A stretch of DNA of 64,000 nt from Takifugu bimaculatus (Eukaryota > Chordata > Actinopteri > Tetraodontiformes > Tetraodontidae). The DNA lies in NCBI GenBank assembly GCA_004026145.2, contig CP034975.1, positions 3,078,398 to 3,142,397 on the forward strand, in the 5' to 3' direction. This document shows positions 47,083 to 58,081 of this stretch, in pieces. How positions within the stretch are numbered: the stretch's first letter is position 1; each line of letters begins with the position of its first letter. The notes below the pieces were generated by a model that made no database searches, was not told the origin of the DNA, and saw only the letters and a list, made by a program, of their open reading frames with translations. The translations under genes were made by a program, and so were the position numbers.

Positions 47083-47417
47083 GCATCGTCATCATGGTTA
47101 AGAAGCTGTCGTTATGGTGTAAATATGGGGAAAAATGTATCATTGGACTGTTAATGTTGGGGTGGAAAACAGTCTGTGTGGCATCCCCCAATGAAATATA
47201 TAAATGAAAACTATCCATCCCATCATGGGAAACACTTGAACAGTGCGTGGAACGATTAGCAGTCCATCCGACAGCGTTGTTAACATTCCAGCGAACATTA
47301 ACGGGTCATTAGTGGCGAACTGGAAATGATAGATCATCAAATTAACAACGCGCTTCATCACATAACTTATTTCAAAAGAGCGATGGACCATGACCTCATC
47401 GCGGCAGCGGCCTCCAA

Positions 47418-48014
47418 ATGCACCCTCAGCCTCTGCCCGACTTGCTGCTGCAGGTGCAGCCAAGAATGTGTCTTTTTTTTTTAAAGGTGCAACTTCAACC
47501 TGACCCGTGCGATTCAGCTAAAACCCTTACGAATGTGAGGCATTCGTTACAACAGTGGCAGCTGTCACCTCTGCACACATCAGTCTCTGTTAGTGGGTGT
47601 ATGGGCAGGTGCCAAAACCCTCAGGGCCCTTCGTACAAAGATGAGGCGTGTACGCGCTGGCAGAGGATCTTAAGTGAGTTCACAGAGAAGCAGCTTGGCA
47701 CCGGACGGGGGAGCGATCCGCTGAGGGCCAACTCATCATGTTTCCCCCGATGCTCCATTTGTACTGAGGAGCTTTTCAGGCTGAAAACATGTCAAACACA
47801 CAGAGTGCGTTGCTTGGAATGCATAAGATTGATCCAAAGCCTCCTTCCAGGCAAGGAGCGCCAACCAGTCAGCATTGTGCTGACATCATACGCGCCCAGG
47901 GACGACCTGCAGCCACTCGACCCTGTCAGTCGGCTGACAGCACACCTAAGCAGCTGGAATCAGCTCCGGCAGGGGTGTTTTCTCCAACTTTCAGACTGTT
48001 GTGGAGTGTTTTAG
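47418..48014 (+). other. Unassigned 198-codon open reading frame
   Basis: This is the longest single open frame outside recognised exons. The predicted protein is Leu/Gln-rich at the start, with a Cys-rich middle (CFPRCSIC, then CLECI) and no domain I can name. No upstream promoter or splice context was recognised, and in 64 kb of vertebrate DNA a chance frame of this length is possible. Not called as a gene. Confidence 0.2.
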
Positions 48015-50710
48015 AGGTGGGTTATGGTGCTCCAGTCACCACCACCACCAGTGGCCATTTTCAGGGTTAGGATTAGGATTTAAACCATCTGAAGGTTTAG
48101 ATCATGTAGATAAGTGAAGTGAAAATTGGCTGATTTTTGAGAGAAGGCTGGAAATACTGCCAGATGGAAAGAAAATACATCACATGAGCGCATGTGTGTG
48201 ACAGAAACTTTAGTTTTACACCTTAGACAAGCCTAACTTGCTCATGTGTTAACGTAATGCTACTTTGAGCTGCTGAATCTGTTCAAAATAAGGGGAAAAT
48301 AAGATAAGAATCATAAATCACACATTTTCATGACTATTCATCACAGCAATCTACTTTAGTTTCTTTGTGTCCTCGTGCTAATGTGGAAACCCCCGCTTGA
48401 AATTTAGTCACAGATCGAGACAACCTGGAGGCACCAGGGATGTGTGGATGAAAAAGGAAAAAACAAGAAGGCAGCCATCTCCTTCTCTACTGGATTTGAG
48501 TGCAATGTTCCCTAAAGCTCCTGATATCATCCACTTCTCTGTCATCACAGTAAACAGGGTGATCTTTTGGTTTGTTTTTTCCTGGGAGACCTCTCCCATT
48601 AATCAAAGCCGAGAAATGCTAACTTTTGAAGCACCCCCACTAAAAAAAATCAAAATAAAACAAAACAAAACCAAAAAAAACATACAGGCAAAATTGTGAA
48701 GGAGCAGCATGGACATGAAGCCACCCAGGCAAACGCCGTCAAGATATGATCTGAGATGAAAGACGGCGCTGAATCAAACAACCTCCGCTACCTGGGAATC
48801 AGGCGTGTTCTGTGCGAATCGATCCCAGATAAGCCCTGACGGCTGCTTCCGCTCACTCCTCATTTCCAGTTTGGTGCTCGCACCATTTCCCAAGCTGCAC
48901 ATTTCTGCATATTGCAGCTGGTGAGAGTAACATCTGTGCGGTGGTCGGCCGTGTCGAACTGCTGACTGACCTGATTTTATGGCTGTGCTGAGGTGGAACC
49001 GCTAATGCCCCCCCCTCCTGCCAAATAACATTTTAATGAGTTTAACCACACTGGCCAGACACATTTTAGATGTAAAAAAAAAAAAGTGCAAACAGAAGTC
49101 AGGATCTGTGGGTGATGCTGTGCAGGGCAGACGGCCGCGTGATAAAACTGCCCGTAACGAGGGCCAGACGCTGCTCTGCTGATTGCAGGCGCAGACCAGG
49201 ATCACCTGGAGCTCCTGAAATCAATAAATGTGCCATTATCGCTGGTGCCATGGAGGGATGTAGACGGCTCCACAAATAAAGACATCAGAGGGTGATCGAG
49301 AGAGCTCCTGATGTGTCTGGAGTGTATGGCCTCCATATGCGCCCCCTGTGTCTGAGCCCCCTCCTGATGTGTTGGTAGACTGGTCTCCTCCTAGACCATG
49401 AGTGGAGGAGCCCAGAGCCCACTTCACCAGGGATACGCCTCCCCAGGCCCTCACTGACCCAGCACCAAACTGGTCACGTGTCACATGCTCAGCGTCAAAA
49501 GGCTTCAGTGAAAGAATCGGGACCCACGATCTCCCAGTTCTGGTGTCCAGGCCGACCTCTACCGCACTGTTGGCCCTGCATTGGAGGAAACAGCAAACCT
49601 TCTGGCCACAGTGTGCTTGGGCGTCATCCTGGAGGAGCTGCGCTGCCTGAGCCTCATGCTACCAGCGGGATTATTTACTTTGTGCAGCGTATTTAATAAA
49701 GTGTTGCCTGCTCGGCTGTGAGCTCCCAATCAGTGAGTACTGTAGATAAAAAGCAGACCTGCACAAGGCAGAAGGGAACATTTGATTAAAAGGGAGAAGA
49801 GAGTCCAGGATCTGCACAGGCTCTTCTCCTGGTGCTTCCACATCCACCACAGAGGGGGATCAATGATGTGTTCTCCTCAATACAATGCTGCTTACATTTG
49901 ATTTACCTTAAATCTATACAAGAGCTCCTCACACTAAATTGTTGGGTAGAATTTAAGACTGGAATTGCCTTTACGAGCACCATACATTTACTCCAACTGG
50001 GTAATAACCTTAAACTACACTTATAAGCACTTCTTGACTTCACCTGTCCAAGCTGCTATTGGCTGTTTATCTTTCTGGCTTTAATTCAATTTAAATGTAT
50101 TTAATAGGTCCATGTTATGCTCAGAGGATAGAGGGGGGGTGTACACTTGCAACCATGATCCAAGGAAACCGAGTAGCCTCCCATACCTGCAGTGGGTGGT
50201 GGTTCCAGGAAGCCAACGCTCTGTTAGAAGAGCACTCTATTGGGATGATGTGATGCAGCTTGATCTTCAGGGGCATGCAGCCGTTGGTAAATTTCCACAC
50301 ATGGGACAGCTAAAGATTTCTTATCTCATCTTGACCGAATCCTTTTAATCACCCCATGTTATCACACCGGTTTTTAAACTTAATTACAGGAAGCTTAAGA
50401 TTACAGGCAGAGCTGCTTTGAATGCTGAGCGTCTCCCTCTAGTTTCCCGACTTCATTTCACGCCGAGATCAATCGCAACAACATTGGATCGTTTTTGACG
50501 GGCTTTGAAAAGGGTAGTTTCTGTAAACATATCAGACATCATCAAGGCCACTTCTCAAAAGCGAGGCACAAAACAGGCACCGAGTGAGCGGGTTTAAAAA
50601 AATAAAATCTCTGCATGTATTACACATTATCAACACACAGCAAACGCTACACATGTAACACTAAAGCACACCATTTCTATAGAATATAGCAGGGAGCGAT
50701 GGTGAGTGTG

Positions 50711-50837
50711 TTACTGAAGGTTGAGCAGAATGGACCTGAGGTTGAGGCACAGGAAGCTGTCCTCAGGGCTGCTTCTGTCCTGAAGTTCTTGTATCTGACG
50801 GCGGAGGGACGAGAGTTCAAACAGCCGACGGTTCTTC
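50711..50837 (-). CDS. ccdc138: ccdc138 last coding exon (stop)
   Basis: 127 nt: RKNRRLFELSSLRRQIQELQ, then SFLCLNLRSILLNLQ and TAA at 50713-50711. Matches the human FLCINLNSTLFNLG end but stops about 15 residues earlier. Confidence 0.92.
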
Positions 50838-53800
50838 CTGGGCAAACACAAATGTCTGAGCACGCAGGTGATTCCCATCATGCAATATCAGAGAACTGGT
50901 TATAACTGGGTGATATCACCAGGCATGGAGGTCACAGTGCATCTACCTGATATTGGAGAGTTTCTGGAGGAGAATGGAGAGCTTCTCCAGGGATGGAAGG
51001 TCCAGATGAGGGTTTTTAAGGAGCCGGGAGGCCGTCTGGAAAAAGTCCTCGCAGCTGCAGGCATCTAAAAAAGCCTGTAAGTAGCCTACAAAAAGGATAA
51101 AGCAGGAACAGGTTTGGCTGTGGTGTTAATGCTCTAGACGTCAGATCGCCGTGCTTTTGAGATTAGCATAGGATTAAACCGACACGGACGCACAATCGAA
51201 CCATGAGAGTCCTTTGATGGTCAAACCGAGCTGCACCAAGACACAGATGCCTGTCAAAAGTGGCTCTGTGATCACACAAACACACATGCAGATGAAACAG
51301 AAAGGGGACAATTGCATCAATCTACAGAAAGGAAGGGCGCATTTTTTAAAATAAGTAATAGCAAATGTTGACCTTAAGGAGCACTAAAATGAGAGGATTC
51401 CTATTGAACCAACATTTGTTTCTGCTAAAGCCACATTCCTTTAAACACACTCGCTCTTTCAGAAACACAATTAGAGCCTCACGGGGACTTTCTTTTGGCT
51501 GGTACAGATGATTTGTTGGCATCAAATCAGTGCAGAAGGCTGGAGAAGCAAGAACAGGCCCAGGATCATATAAAGAAAACAAGATGGGGGCAGTCTGACT
51601 AATACTGGATCGAAGGTCTATAAAAGTATCACAAAAGGAGTTTGTAACCATTAATGCATGTTTTTACTGCATGTTTGACTGTGTTTATGGTGCTCAAACC
51701 TCCTGGCTTTCTTTGTTTTTTTTAATCAGCCCACAACATCTTTAACCATCACTGACAAGAAACATAAAAGCAAGAAAGCTGTTCCATTAATAAAGCTTTC
51801 CTCAACACTGGTTATTCAAAAAGAGAATATTCTTCTGTGGCTAACATTCTTAAATGTGTTGTTCCATCACATATTTGAACTTGCCTATTTTAGAAATGCT
51901 GGAAGAAGTGAAAAATCTAATCTAAAATAGGACAGAATGGCTGAAAATAGAGGGGGAAAGCCTTTTCCTACTCTCAACTCCTGAGAGGACTTTTATTCCT
52001 TGGTATTGTACATCCCAGGTCTTACGTTATTTATCTTCTGCTACATTCTGCACATATACGACTGTGTGGGTACACGTGGTTTTACACAAAGACACAATGG
52101 TGAAGGCCGACATGGGGGCTGGATGAGAAGCAGAGGTAAACAGTTCTGCGTCAGGACAAACGAACAATAAATCCTGGAATAGTGTACACTCCTTTACCGT
52201 TGGGAACGCTGAAAAGAACACAAACAAATGCCATATGTGACTGCCGAGGTTAAAAGGAGCGTTGGGAGCCCCTCTCGCCGTGTGTTAGATGACCGACCGC
52301 AGTTTTGTGATGCATAAATGTGCCGTTAACAAGGTGTTTCGTAGAAAAGGGAACGTTTTTGTAAATGTGTCTCAGGCACGACTGTTACTGTAACATTTGG
52401 GTGTCGCGCCTCGCTCTCGTTTCCCTTCTTGACTGCTCATAAAACACAGTGATTAGGAAGTCGAACTGGACTTACAGACCCAATGAAACGCACACCCAGT
52501 GCCCCCAGCAGATGTTTCTGCTGTATATTTAAGAGTGCGCACTGCAGTCTGAAATGACTGGTTTTTCCCATATGGAGCGGCACCTCATTGATCAAACGGT
52601 GTTAGTCTATAAACCTGAACGGCAACGTTGCAGTGGACCACAAATGGACGGAAGGGTGAATTCAAAATGGATTAAATGAGTGGAGTCATGAGAATGGATG
52701 GAAATATAGGTTATATACAGCAGTGCTGATGTAATCAAGTCCACTCACGGACATTTTTGTCTTATTGGATAATCGAGCTTGTGGCTTCAGCAGCTCCACC
52801 GAAACCTTGAAGTTTACCCCTAAAACATTAGCGTCTTTCAAAGCTGTTGTTTATATTTCATGAGTGTTATTTAGAAAAGGGAAATGACCGGTTGCTTTAT
52901 CTGCTTAAAAAGTGTACAGTAGTTTTATTCTGTGCATGTGTCCCGGCAGCAGCTGTAATCTTGAAACGTAAAATAAATTTTTAAAAAAATAAAAATAAAT
53001 CACTTACAGGAATGTTCAGCCAGTCGCATCAGAATATCTAACGGCGTACGCCAACCTCCACGGCCCGTCCGGAGCATGAGCATCAGCACATCCACTCCAT
53101 CGTGCCGGAGGAACAAACCTCGGCACTCCTCTGACATAAGCGCTGCGTGGAGACTGTCCAGAGCTAAAGCTAACACATCAGCTGCAGCCAGACAGACAGA
53201 CAGACAGCCAGCCAGGCAGACAGACAGGCAGACAGACAGACAGACAGACACAGACAGACAGACAGACGGGATTCAGTTTAATAAATTGCCTTTCCCTGCA
53301 TCTATTCACCTTTTGCCCCAATAAAATTCTTTTCATCTGAAACACTTTCTGTGACTGTGAAGGAAATGTTTTTGAAAGGTCCAAAAGAGATTAAAGCTAA
53401 CTGTTGGTATTGGCAGCAATTTGAGTTAATCCCTTGAAGGATGGTACTTATTATGTGTAAAATTGCAGGAGAAAAAAGGGTGAGGAGTGCGAGTGTGAGT
53501 GTGTGTGTGGTTATATTTCTTTACATCATCCCATTTGGTTTCCTGTCAGACCAAAGAAAGTTAGAAAGCAAAGCTGGCGAGACAGCGTGCAGTCAGAATA
53601 AAGATGTGCTGAGGGAGTCATTATAAACAGATGCTTGTGCAGCTCAGAAGAGTTACCGTATAACATTCAGAAATCCTTTAAGTATTAAGGGAATCCCGAA
53701 GATCAGGATCAGATCAGAGAACACAAAATAAATCCAACTACAAGTTCACTTTTTCAATGATATTTAATTACATATCCACACAGGAGCTGTGAGAGCCTTC

Positions 53801-56800
53801 TTGTCTTTATATGACGCTAGTCAAAAATGCAGCGAATGCAGTGTGGTGTGTGTGTGTGTTCAGCATCATTACCTTGTGCGACAGTGCGCAGGACGATGAG
53901 GCTGGACAGGACCCTTGTCTGGGGACAGGGGCTGAGGAACGGGGGCCAGTGGCAGCATCCCCCTGTCTTCAGCTGTGGCTCCTCAGTTGCAGGTGCAGTA
54001 ATGGGGGTCAGGAGCTTGGACAGCTCCTTTCCAATCTGCCGCACCGCCACAGACGCTGCTGCGTGCTGTGTGAATACACACACAGTTAGTGACTGTAAAC
54101 TGAGGAATGTAAAAAACACCACTTCAGTCTGACAGAGAGCCCACGGGCTTAGACCGAGTTAAATAAATCTGTTAACTGCAGCTATTATGTAGGATTTCTA
54201 AAGCAGGGTCACGCATTTTTCAGGGTCAATACATCATCGCTACACAGGAACTCAACCCAACGCTGATGGCGTTTTTATTAAAGTGGAAACATGCTGCAGT
54301 AATGAGGCAGCATGTGATTCCAGATGAGCGTCGGACACGTCGCCGTGCAGGCATGACAGGCATCGCGTGCTGGACGACAGCGGAGGATTGATGTTTGGAC
54401 TGTTCTGTGCTGCGAGAGGGGCCGCGGAGACACAAGGAATCTGGCTCAAGTTAATGAAAGTTAAAGATAATGGTTAAAAGCTGCAAGCTGCTTCTATTCC
54501 AACCCAACGTTTAGTGGGGCGGTGGCGCCAAAGCTGTCAGATCCACCTGGAAAACCGCTGACTTGTCCCGTTAGACATGAAGCGGCAGTGACACGGCCGG
54601 TCAGTCATGTGTCTGGGCCTCTTTATATAACTGATGATGTTGACTTTGTTCCCCGCGCTGGCAAACAGGAAAATCCGGATAACAGCAGCTCGTTTCAACA
54701 GCGGACCAACTTTGACAGGACCTCCAGACATTAAAAAGTCTTCCCTGCTGTGCAGAGGAAGGGGGATATTCCCTGCCTGAAGTCAATGTGTAACTGATGG
54801 AACGCTGTGTTGCGCTCGATTTCTGCTGCGCGCTATTGATCCAGCAGCTTTCTGTGCAACACCAATCCTCTCTGAAGAAACAAAGCACCGACGGATGAAA
54901 GGAGGGTGGGGGGTGGGGGGTGTCATGCAGATCTTTAGGGAACTTTTACAGGGGAAAAAAGCCATCATTGATAAATGTTTCTTTTGTCAATGCTGTTTTT
55001 ATCTAGCAATTTACTTGTGTAATACGTTCACTGAAAAAGGTCTTGCAGCATCCCTGCAAATATCTGGGTTTTTCTGTAAAAAGTTAATTATATTGATCTT
55101 TTACCTGAGCTGCCTCAGCATAAGGTCACAGATTTATGAAGTACTGGCCCCAATATCCTACTGTGTAAACTAATTGCAGTTAAATAAATAGGTATCACCT
55201 GGGCTTTGTGATCAATGTGCCTCAAGGCCCCGTCAATGAGACGAAGAAGGTTGAGGAAGAGTTCAGGTTGTGAAACACAAGTGTGATGAAGCTGATCCGC
55301 CAACAAAGGCAGAACCTAAAGAGATACAGCACCATAAATGACATAAAACAGCAAAGAATCAAAGCGGAGCCACGGGGGAACAGGCCACCTTCACACATCT
55401 TTCGCCAAATGCAGCTACTGGGGGCCAACGCTGGTCGACGCCTTTCCTTTCATTTCCCGCTCTTGATGTGAACATCTGGGAATCCAGGATCCAGTCCATC
55501 AGAAAGGACAGGAGCTTCAGCATAGCAAGACTGGAGCAACTCTGAAAGACAAAAAGTGGCCTAACCTTACTTTGAAGCTAAAATACAAAAACTGGAGTAA
55601 GATTTCTTTATTGGGGAAGAAGGTGAAGCTGTGCCATCACTGTCAGGTCTAGTTTCATCTCAAAGAAAAAGAAAGCAGCACATCAATGTGCCTAAGATGA
55701 ATTATATTCGAGGCTTACAAACGTGCCACAAAAGCTCACATATTCAATTACATTGTGGTCGGTTTTTTACCTTGTCAGTGGGTTTCATAGCGGCAACAAT
55801 TCTGTCTTTTTTCACAGGTTTAATCACCTCGGTGCTCTTAAAACAATCTCTGGGTACCACGCTGTGCTCACATTTCCTCTAAAGGCAACCAAACAATGGA
55901 AGAAATTTTAGGATTCACTGGAAAAAGTTAATTGAAATCACATGTAGTGAATATTGTTTTTACCTGTAGGTTCTCAAGCCGAGCAAAAACCTTTTTGACT
56001 GGTTCACTAGCTTCTTATTTTGTTCACGGACCTCGTTCAGCTGTGTATTTGCAGACATTACAGACATTTACAGCTGTGTTAGCGCGCCCCCGTGTGGTAT
56101 AGGCCGGTTACAACTTATTAAAATAGACCTATGCTTTTCATGGACATAATGAGCACACAGAGCTTCAATTTAAACAATCATTAACACAAACACTGTTTAC
56201 CTGTTTCTTCATGTTATCATTGAGTTCCCTGATAGTGTCAAAGTTGCTTTTGAGGCGCCTGTTCTCTTTGCTCTGCTCTCGAAGACGTTCCTGCAGCTCA
56301 CTCACCTCCTGTTGGTGTTTCTGCAGCAAAAACACAAACAGTAATTTCTTGTGCATTATGATATTATGGACATACCCTACCAGTCATAGGATATGAGGCA
56401 GTTGTGTGAAGTTTAAACTGTACAACTGAGGAGACCGGTGGAGAATGAGCTGAGCCCTTGAGTGCACCTTCTCTAAAGCAGATATGCGAGTTTCCAAGGT
56501 CTCCTGCAGCCCATCCATCCTCACAAAAGCCTCCCCTTGTTGGTTCAGTCTCCTCTCTCTCTCCTGCAGCTCCCTTTCAAAATGATGCTGGCGCTGATGT
56601 TCTGCCTGGATACATACAAATGTTTGAGTTTGATTTATTTTATTTAATCATTAATTTCCTCAAATTGGACTTCACATTGTCCTTGATTGTCTCATCTGCA
56701 AACACTTGACAACACATGATGAATTACAAATATGTGGAATTCCAAAGACAAATCCTGACATTATTAGCAGTCAACAAGATGTGCAGCTATACTGTAAGTA

Positions 56801-57168
56801 TTGTCCAAATACTGAAAATGTGACACAAACACACTTTTTTCTCTATGTCTCGATATTGTGCATGGTTCTTACTTTCAGCTGTGTGTGGATGGCCATCATT
56901 TCCTGAAACACATTAGCTGAACACTGAAGATGGGGAATGGCACGAAACAGGACGTTGACAAGCTCTCGGAAACCTTCCCTCTCTCTGGGTTTCTGGGGAT
57001 CCAGGGCTGCCATCCAGACAAGATGGTAAAGTGACATCTGCAGGGGCAAAGGAAGGATTATATAAATAAATATCAACATACCAAAGGTTAATTATTTAAA
57101 TACAAAAGTCTTGGAAACAATGGATTGGAGTGTTGCAAATAAATCGTCAGGTTCATGATCTAATCACT

Positions 57169-57207
<39 letters not shown>

Positions 57208-58081
57208 GCTTCTGTAAACACTCCCTGGGAGTCCTGAAATACAGCAACATTACAGCCTTCCTTCAGGTCCTGACTGCTGTCACTGGAATCACTGAGCTCA
57301 CTGGCAAACCTGAAACAAAACAGGACACACACGCATTGTCCAACACATAACAGATCACTCATCACAAACACAGGATATTGGATTTGATAGAAGTAATTAG
57401 ACTCACTCCTTTGGGTAACTGGTAACAACTTTACACAGCTCGCGTAAAGCTTTGGTGTAGTAAGTCAGTGCTTTATTTGGGTGGTGATATCTGGTGCATA
57501 AGGTGAGTTGTGGTGGTGCCTCTGAAATGAATAAAGGTGAATAACAAATTAGGGCTTACACCTTTATTTTGTTTGTTTCAATAATGCACTTAACGTGTGC
57601 AATGGGAAAGCGGTGAAGAAATAAAATACATTTCAAAGCGAATTAGTATTTATAGATTGCTCAAGATCTAAACTGGGCCAGGGAGGTTTTAATGTAAAGT
57701 ACACTCACCATCACTGGCTCCTGGAAGAATCTCCTCTGATGGTGGCAACTGAGATTCACAAGATTATGGCACATTTTAAATTCTATCAAGTGCATTCAGT
57801 CTCAGAAGAAATGGATTCAATTCATTACAAATAATGGAACGCTACAGAGCAATTTGGAAACGACGAATGAACTATAAATCCATTTATGTGGATGGTAGGG
57901 GCAGTAATTAGGAAATCGAACCGTTCGTACTATATGTGTACCATGCTTGGCCGATTGGTGCTCAGACAAGATCCCATTAGGATCTGTATAAAACTCACAC
58001 CTGTGTCCTCCTGTCCAGATATTTCCGCTGAAGTTTCGCGACAGCATCGGTCTCAGAAGTTCCTTCAAACGGCTTTTCCAT
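50711..58081 (-). CDS. ccdc138: Coiled-coil domain-containing protein 138, with apparent one-base frameshift
   Basis: Fifteen exons on the minus strand, in gene order: 58081-58001, 57748-57709, 57521-57407, 57309-57206, about 57006-56873, 56605-56468, 56320-56201, 56040-55964, 55878-55771, 55541-55389, 55315-55199, 54065-53873, 53181-53008, 51085-50947 and 50837-50711. The predicted product is about 606 residues (human about 665). A central coiled coil spans exons 5-8 (MAIHTQLKAEHQ, ELQERERRL, LKSNFDTIRELND), followed by a conserved helical C-terminal half (MDWILDSQ, SSLIVLRTVAQ, LEKLSILLQKLS, FLCLNLRSILLNL). The protein is poorly characterised and has been linked to centrosomes and cilia. 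Exon 8 is 77 nt where 78 are needed, so the frame breaks at about 55997-56003 and would stop at 55826-55824. All other exons and splice sites look intact, so sequencing error or a young lesion are both possible. Confidence 0.88.
50947..51085 (-). CDS. ccdc138: ccdc138 coding exon 14
   Basis: 139 nt: YLQAFLDACSCEDFFQTASR, then PSLEKLSILLQKLSNI. Aligns with human LQPFLEACSNSLFFRT and ILEKLSIILQKLSKI. Acceptor CTTTTTGTAG at 51086 chosen over a second AG nearer 51070 because only it preserves LQAFLDAC in frame. Confidence 0.92.
51086..53007 (-). other. ccdc138: ccdc138 intron
   Basis: 1922 bp, AT-rich. No additional exon is needed because exons 13 and 14 join in phase; short frames here are ignored. 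Confidence 0.75.
53008..53181 (-). CDS. ccdc138: ccdc138 coding exon 13
   Basis: 174 nt: ADVLALALDSLHAALMSEEC, then LRHDGVDVLMLML and DILMRLAEHS. Matches human DYLAQAFDSLCLDL..FLEYQAVPVIL. Acceptor lies directly after a CTGT repeat; donor T|GTAAGT. Confidence 0.9.
53187..53268. repeat. (CAGA)n array at ccdc138 exon 13 acceptor
   Basis: About 80 bp of CAGA units with GCCA and GGCA interruptions. On the minus strand it reads CTGT repeats ending directly at GGCTGCAG|CTGATG, so it forms the polypyrimidine tract of the exon 13 acceptor. Confidence 0.93.
53873..54065 (-). CDS. ccdc138: ccdc138 coding exon 12
   Basis: 193 nt: SVAVRQIGKELSKLLTPIT, then TRVLSSLIVLRTVAQ, matching human RFLSTLIVLKTVTQ. 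Ends CAA G|GTAATG in phase 1. Confidence 0.92.
54066..55198 (-). other. ccdc138: ccdc138 intron
   Basis: 1133 bp, no exon-like frame or clear repeat. Confidence 0.75.
55199..55315 (-). CDS. ccdc138: ccdc138 coding exon 11
   Basis: 39 codons: VLPLLADQLHH, then LFLNLLRLIDGALRHIDHKA. Matches human KLLPLMTEQL and the W.LRQLD helix. Phase 0 at both ends. Confidence 0.88.
55389..55541 (-). CDS. ccdc138: ccdc138 coding exon 10
   Basis: 51 codons: LAMLKLLSFLMDWILDSQMF and FGERCVK, matching the human FMDWISD..EKCVK region. Acceptor CTTTCAG, donor AAG|GTGGCC. Confidence 0.88.
55771..55878 (-). CDS. ccdc138: ccdc138 coding exon 9
   Basis: 36 codons in phase 0: RKCEHSVVPRDCFKST, then VKKDRIVAAMKPTDK. 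RKCEH aligns with human RKYEF. Donor AAG|GTAAAA. Confidence 0.85.
55964..56040 (-). pseudogene. ccdc138: ccdc138 coding exon 8 with one-base deletion
   Basis: The exon opens LNEVREQNKKLVNQSK in the frame set by exon 7. The remaining bases give VFARLENLQ only after shifting frame by one. The break lies in a run of five A and five T around a GG (plus strand 55985-55996). Human CCDC138 continues in one frame through both halves, and exon 9 (RKCEH) follows in the second frame. The exon is therefore one base short; the predicted result is a stop 17 codons into exon 9. Homopolymer sequencing error is an alternative. Confidence 0.85.
56201..56320 (-). CDS. ccdc138: ccdc138 coding exon 7: coiled coil
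   Basis: 40 codons: KHQQEVSELQERLREQSKEN, then RRLKSNFDTIRELNDNMKKQ, close to the human K..TKRLRSSFDALKELNDTLKKQ region. Donor CAG|GTAAAC. Confidence 0.93.
56468..56605 (-). CDS. ccdc138: ccdc138 coding exon 6: coiled coil
   Basis: 46 codons in phase 0: AEHQRQHHFERELQERERRL through ETRISALEK, a highly charged coiled-coil segment matching AEELQKRERFLLERE in human. Confidence 0.9.
56873..57006 (-). CDS. ccdc138: ccdc138 coding exon 5 (acceptor uncertain)
   Basis: Encodes PREREGFRELVNVLFRAIPH, then FQEMMAIHTQLK, the start of the coiled coil, and ends CTG AAA|GTAAGA. With the exon 4 donor at 57206 the frame requires the acceptor GATGGCAG at 57007. The stronger acceptor CCCCTGCAG at 57038 would be in frame only if exon 4 extended two more bases into the TG repeat. 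It would add eleven codons in total. Confidence 0.8.
57174..57205. repeat. (CA)n microsatellite at ccdc138 exon 4 donor
   Basis: About 16 CA units on the plus strand. Read on the minus strand they form the first bases of the intron, so the array supplies the splice donor itself. Confidence 0.95.
57206..57309 (-). CDS. ccdc138: ccdc138 coding exon 4
   Basis: 104 nt encoding FASELSDSSDSSQDLKEG and DSQGVFTEA. The donor GCAG|GTGTGT is the first unit of a TG microsatellite, so the exact splice point could slide by two bases. Confidence 0.78.
57407..57521 (-). CDS. ccdc138: ccdc138 coding exon 3
   Basis: 115 nt encoding RYHHPNKALTYYTKALRELC and SYPKE, a conserved-looking helical segment. Acceptor TTTCAG, donor GA|GTGAGT. 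Confidence 0.82.
57709..57748 (-). CDS. ccdc138: ccdc138 coding exon 2
   Basis: Micro-exon of 40 nt (LPPSEEILPGASD) between CTCAG and G|GTGAGT. The phase fits both neighbours. Confidence 0.7.
58001..58081 (-). CDS. ccdc138: ccdc138 coding exon 1 (start)
   Basis: ATG at 58081-58079. Encodes 27 codons, MEKPFEGTSE to KLQRKYLDRRTQ, resembling the KY..R.T motif near the human N-terminus, and ends CAG|GTGTGA in phase 0. Start chosen because it opens the only frame that joins the next exon. Confidence 0.75.

Larger units (their letters stand above)
46613..50710. other. Intergenic region between convergent edar and ccdc138
   Basis: The 3' ends of edar (plus) and ccdc138 (minus) face each other here. 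The region holds an AT array with a short direct duplication (46984-47082), an unassigned 198-codon frame (47418-48014) and several other short frames without domains. Possible ccdc138 polyadenylation signals read as ATTAAA on the minus strand at 50344-50349 and 50080-50085. Confidence 0.5.

Noticed and set aside
47140..47463. 107-codon minus-strand frame with hydrophobic stretches
   Set aside because: No recognised family or splice context; too short to support a gene next to the convergent 3' ends.
53000..53384. Frames reading Ser-Val-Cys-Leu or Asp-Arg-Gln-Thr runs
   Set aside because: Products of the CAGA/CTGT array; the only real coding part is ccdc138 exon 13.
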